A stretch of 64,000 bases of DNA from JABWBJ01 sp036507855. GTDB lineage: Bacteria > Gemmatimonadota > Gemmatimonadetes > Gemmatimonadales > Gemmatimonadaceae. Below the pieces are notes generated by a model. It worked only from the letters and a program-made list of their open reading frames with translations, did not search any database and had not been told where the DNA came from. The stretch spans positions 1-64,000 of the forward strand of contig DATCIJ010000013.1 of the NCBI GenBank assembly GCA_036507855.1, in the 5' to 3' direction. Position 1 is the stretch's first letter. Every line of letters begins with the position of its first letter. Made by a program: the position numbers and the translations under genes. Positions 61,644-64,000 of the stretch are shown one piece after another.

Positions 61644-62975
61644 TCAGGCCGGCCGCAGCGCCGGAAGGATGACACCGGAGCATTCCCCGAAGCCGATGCG
61701 GGCAAAGCCCTCGCGAGCGCACCACCCACGCAGGATGACTTCGTCGCCATCCTCGAGAAACCGCCGCTCCTCGCCGTTCGGCAGGCGCAGCGGCTCAGCG
61801 CCCCGACGGGTCAACTCGAGCAGGCAGCCCCGCGACTCGCGCGATGGTCCGGAGATCGTTCCGCTCCCGAGCAGGTCCCCGGGGCGCAGGTTACACCCGT
61901 TGCTGGTGTGATGGGCGACAAGCTGCGCGGGCGTCCAGTACATCTCGGCGAGCGTCGAGCGCGATAGCGCGACTGGCGCCGCGCGCTCATCTCGCATGCG
62001 CCTGGTGTGAAGCAACACTTCAACGTGCACATCGAGGGCGCCGGCCTCGGCGTCGGCACGATGAGCGAGATAGGGAAGCGGCGCCGGATCTCCCGGCGCT
62101 CGCGAAGCGGCGGGAACATGGAATGGCGCCAGCGCCTCCATCGTGACCACCCAGGGCGAGAGCGTGGTCGCAAAACTCTTGGACAGGAATGGACCGAGCG
62201 GTTGGTACTCCCAGGCCTGGATGTCCCGCGCCGACCAGTCATTCAACAGGCAGAGGCCGAAGATCAGCTGCTCCGCCCGCGCGATCGGGACAGGCTCGCC
62301 GAGGGCATTGCCCGTTCCGATGAAGAACCCTGCCTCGACCTCGTAATCCAATCGGGCCGTCGGGGCCACGGTTGGCGGGCCCTTCTCATCGGCCGACGCC
62401 TGCCCGGTGGGCCGGCGCACCGGCGTGCCGCTCACGACCAGTGACGATGACCGGCCGTGATACCCAATGGGAACCCATTTGTAGTTAGGCAGGAGCGGGT
62501 TGTCCGGGCGGAACATGCTGCCGACGTTCGTCGCGTGCGACAGTGACGCGTAGAAATCCGTGTAGTCGCCCACGTCGGCCGGCAGCGACAACTCGATGTC
62601 CGCCTGATGGACCATGACGTCGTTGCGGAGTCGCCGGGCGCGTTCCCCTTCGGCGGTATCCGAGCGCAGCAGGTGGCTGGCCTGCAACCGAAGCGCGCTC
62701 CAGTGAATGGGCTCCAGCGCCAGCAGTGCGTTGAGCGAGGACGACGCGCATCGCGAGCCGGCGCGCGACGCGGCGCCCTCCAGCAGACCCGAGCGGGCGG
62801 CCGCCGCCAGGTCCAGAACCTCGCCTCCAATCGCCATACCGACACGCCACCGCTCGTCCGCGTCTCGCCGACGGAACACTGCCAGCGGGAGATTCTGCAC
62901 GGGAAAGTCGGTCGCCGGCTCGGCGGCCGAGTCGACCCACGACTCGAGATCGGCGCGATGTGTCTCGTTGATCAT
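61644..62975 (-). CDS. fahA: Fumarylacetoacetase
   Basis: 443 residues from ATG 62975 (MINETHRADLESWVDSAAEP), chosen because it overlaps the upstream stop by 4 bp. The N-terminal SH3-like domain has FPVQNLPLAVFRR. The catalytic domain has VGDYTDFYASLSHATN, YKWVPIGYHGRSSSLVVSG, DYEVEAGFFIGTGN (metal Glu) and LNDWSARDIQAWEYQPLGPF. It hydrolyses fumarylacetoacetate to fumarate and acetoacetate, the last step of tyrosine breakdown. Confidence 0.96.
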   Translation of the reverse strand: MINETHRADLESWVDSAAEPATDFPVQNLPLAVFRRRDADERWRVGMAIGGEVLDLAAAARSGLLEGAASRAGSRCASSSLNALLALEPIHWSALRLQASHLLRSDTAEGERARRLRNDVMVHQADIELSLPADVGDYTDFYASLSHATNVGSMFRPDNPLLPNYKWVPIGYHGRSSSLVVSGTPVRRPTGQASADEKGPPTVAPTARLDYEVEAGFFIGTGNALGEPVPIARAEQLIFGLCLLNDWSARDIQAWEYQPLGPFLSKSFATTLSPWVVTMEALAPFHVPAASRAPGDPAPLPYLAHRADAEAGALDVHVEVLLHTRRMRDERAAPVALSRSTLAEMYWTPAQLVAHHTSNGCNLRPGDLLGSGTISGPSRESRGCLLELTRRGAEPLRLPNGEERRFLEDGDEVILRGWCAREGFARIGFGECSGVILPALRPA

Positions 62976-63931
62976 GCGTGTGGCACGGCCTCGAGTCCGA
63001 TCTCCGCCATCGGTTCGCGGAACGAGCAGGATCCAAAGCCAGCGAAGAACGACGCACGCACCTCGTCGAGTTCCCGTTTCGTCAACCGCTCGTCGCGCCA
63101 CGCCAAGCCGCTGTCGGTGAATTCGAACGCGGCCATGGAGCGCTCATCGAGCACCTCGAGCACGACATCGTCGCTCCGGCCGAACCAGAGCAGCGCGGCG
63201 GCAATGGCCACGTTCAGGAAGCCGAACATCAAGCCGGTCGGCGGCACGGGTTCGTACGTGAGGCGATAGTTCCCCCGGATGGCGTGATGAAGGCCCGCGG
63301 TGGCCTTGAAGCGTATCCGCGCGTTCCGGCACGCGCGCAGGAAATCGAGGACCTGTCGTGGCGTGGGAAACGCGTCGGCGGTGACGCCCCCCGTGCGGAT
63401 CTTCGCCGCCGCGTCCACGCGTGCGACGGCCGCGGCGAAAGCGTCCAGGTCTTCCACGCCGGCACCCGGTTCGATGAACACCTGAAGACCCGCGAGCGCC
63501 GTGGCGTGCGCAACCTCCGGTATTCCACCAGCCTTCAGCTCCGCGGCCTCGATCACGTAGTTCCGTGTGTACCAGCGGAGATCCGCGATGGTAGCGCAAT
63601 CGGAGAGGCTCGCAACGAGACTCACCGGCCACGGCGTGCCGTTCACCGCCAACACTGCTGCCTCGTGCGAGAACTCAGCGCCTCGTGACAGCGAAACAAC
63701 GAACCGACCCAGTGCCCAGCTATCCGTCGCCGCGCGATGGCGCGAGTACTCCGCCACCGCGTCGGCCATGCTCAGCGAGGCCGGGGGAAACAGACCGGCG
63801 TAGTCGATCGCCCCGGCCAGCAGGCTCCGACAGGACAGTGCTGCGCTCAGCGCGCCGCCGCCTTCGGCGCGTAACGCGGCCGGAGGCGCTCCATCAGTTT
63901 CTTTCCAGCCTCCGTTTGCGTGGCCACCCAT
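62972..63931 (-). CDS. Uncharacterised protein coupled to fahA
   Basis: Up to 319 residues. I do not recognise a family. The conserved-looking segments are LLAGAIDYAGLFPPASLSM near the N-terminus, IRFKATAGLHHAIRGNYRLT and RDERLTKRELDEVRASFFAG with FGSCSFREP. The ATAGLHH segment and TIM-barrel-like alternation (VFIEPGAGVEDLDAFAAAVA, AKIRTGG) suggest an alpha/beta barrel. It overlaps fahA by 4 bp, so a role in aromatic amino-acid breakdown is plausible. The start is unsure: ATG 63931 overlaps the upstream gene by 85 bp, and a CTG near 63850 would abut its stop. Confidence 0.65.
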   Translation of the reverse strand: MGGHANGGWKETDGAPPAALRAEGGGALSAALSCRSLLAGAIDYAGLFPPASLSMADAVAEYSRHRAATDSWALGRFVVSLSRGAEFSHEAAVLAVNGTPWPVSLVASLSDCATIADLRWYTRNYVIEAAELKAGGIPEVAHATALAGLQVFIEPGAGVEDLDAFAAAVARVDAAAKIRTGGVTADAFPTPRQVLDFLRACRNARIRFKATAGLHHAIRGNYRLTYEPVPPTGLMFGFLNVAIAAALLWFGRSDDVVLEVLDERSMAAFEFTDSGLAWRDERLTKRELDEVRASFFAGFGSCSFREPMAEIGLEAVPHA

Positions 63932-64000
63932 TCGGCATTCAGGAACCGCACGCCCGTGTTCTGCGCGCGAACGTGCTCGAGGTAGGGCTCGATCTTGGCG
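63847..64000 (-). CDS. Partial gene, C-terminal 50 residues
   Basis: A minus-strand frame enters from the right edge and ends TGA at 63849-63847. The readable part (AKIEPYLEHVRAQNTGVRF, then LNAEWVATQTEAGKKLMERL, ending PKAAAR) is helical and shows no family motif that I can name. It is co-directional with, and upstream of, the gene coupled to fahA, so it may belong to the same catabolic operon. Confidence 0.55.
   Translation of the reverse strand, partial: AKIEPYLEHVRAQNTGVRFLNAEWVATQTEAGKKLMERLRPRYAPKAAAR

Overview
The window looks like a chromosomal segment of a high-G+C, Gram-negative-type bacterium. My best guess is Gemmatimonadota. This rests on gene content (DUF4388/TPR proteins next to an MglA-type GTPase, a DUF2723 membrane protein, many exported metallopeptidases, many TPR proteins) and on overall style, not on a marker gene. 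There is no rRNA, CRISPR array, prophage or transposase.

Layout. (1) 1-1521: an exported TPR protein cut by the window edge, tRNA-Val(TAC) and a 56-residue membrane protein. (2) 1578-20875: one co-directional minus-strand block of about 20 genes with overlapping or nearly touching ends. Read from its promoter side it runs dksA-lspA-rluD-cheW-cheY-cheA-cheC-TPR-DUF4388/TPR-TPR/roadblock-roadblock-roadblock-MglA-like GTPase-tandem DnaA-like AAA+ protein-DUF4388/TPR-cheD-cheB-cheW-cheW-TPR-peptidase MA. It is a chemosensory-type pathway merged with a small-GTPase/roadblock module and a fused double DnaA-type ATPase, with no MCP receptor or CheR in view. This is the strongest candidate for an undescribed system. 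(3) 20876-24426: a translational T-box leader with an Ile (ATC) specifier in front of ileS. (4) 24448-32991: a minus-strand housekeeping run (purine nucleoside phosphorylase, DivIVA, YggS, a DUF2723 protein, FtsH, Hpt, TilS), interrupted between ftsH and the DUF2723 gene by a plus-strand four-helix-bundle (S23/IVP) gene with inverted-repeat ends. (5) 33086-46555: LemA, HtpX, a beta-propeller metallopeptidase, an Ig-like lipoprotein, split transhydrogenase pntAA-pntAB-pntB, an ion permease, an exported arginase-like protein, an OsmC protein and a dienelactone hydrolase. (6) 46665-56222: exported M28 and S9 peptidases, a glycosyltransferase, an ATPase relic, an AraC-type regulator facing a small repeat lipoprotein, a TPR protein, an M48 lipoprotein and a deaminase. 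(7) 56394-64000: beta-oxidation (fadN-fadA), icd, ridA, fahA and two unidentified genes.

Two DNA-level patterns cut across these regions. First, many gene junctions are filled almost entirely by locus-specific short tandem arrays, mostly of 7 bp. They have a fixed polarity: the sense strand just after a stop codon reads a G-rich unit (GTGACTC, GGGAGAT, GAGGTTC), and the sense strand just before a start codon reads its complement (GAGTCAC, ATCTCCC). A hairpin can therefore join stop to start, and several start codons lack a visible Shine-Dalgarno sequence because the array lies there. Second, the octamers GCCTAACG and GCATAACG recur far more than expected and often force the rare codons TTA or ATA inside genes.

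Coordinates and motifs were read by eye. Domain names come from recognising conserved motifs, not from a database search.
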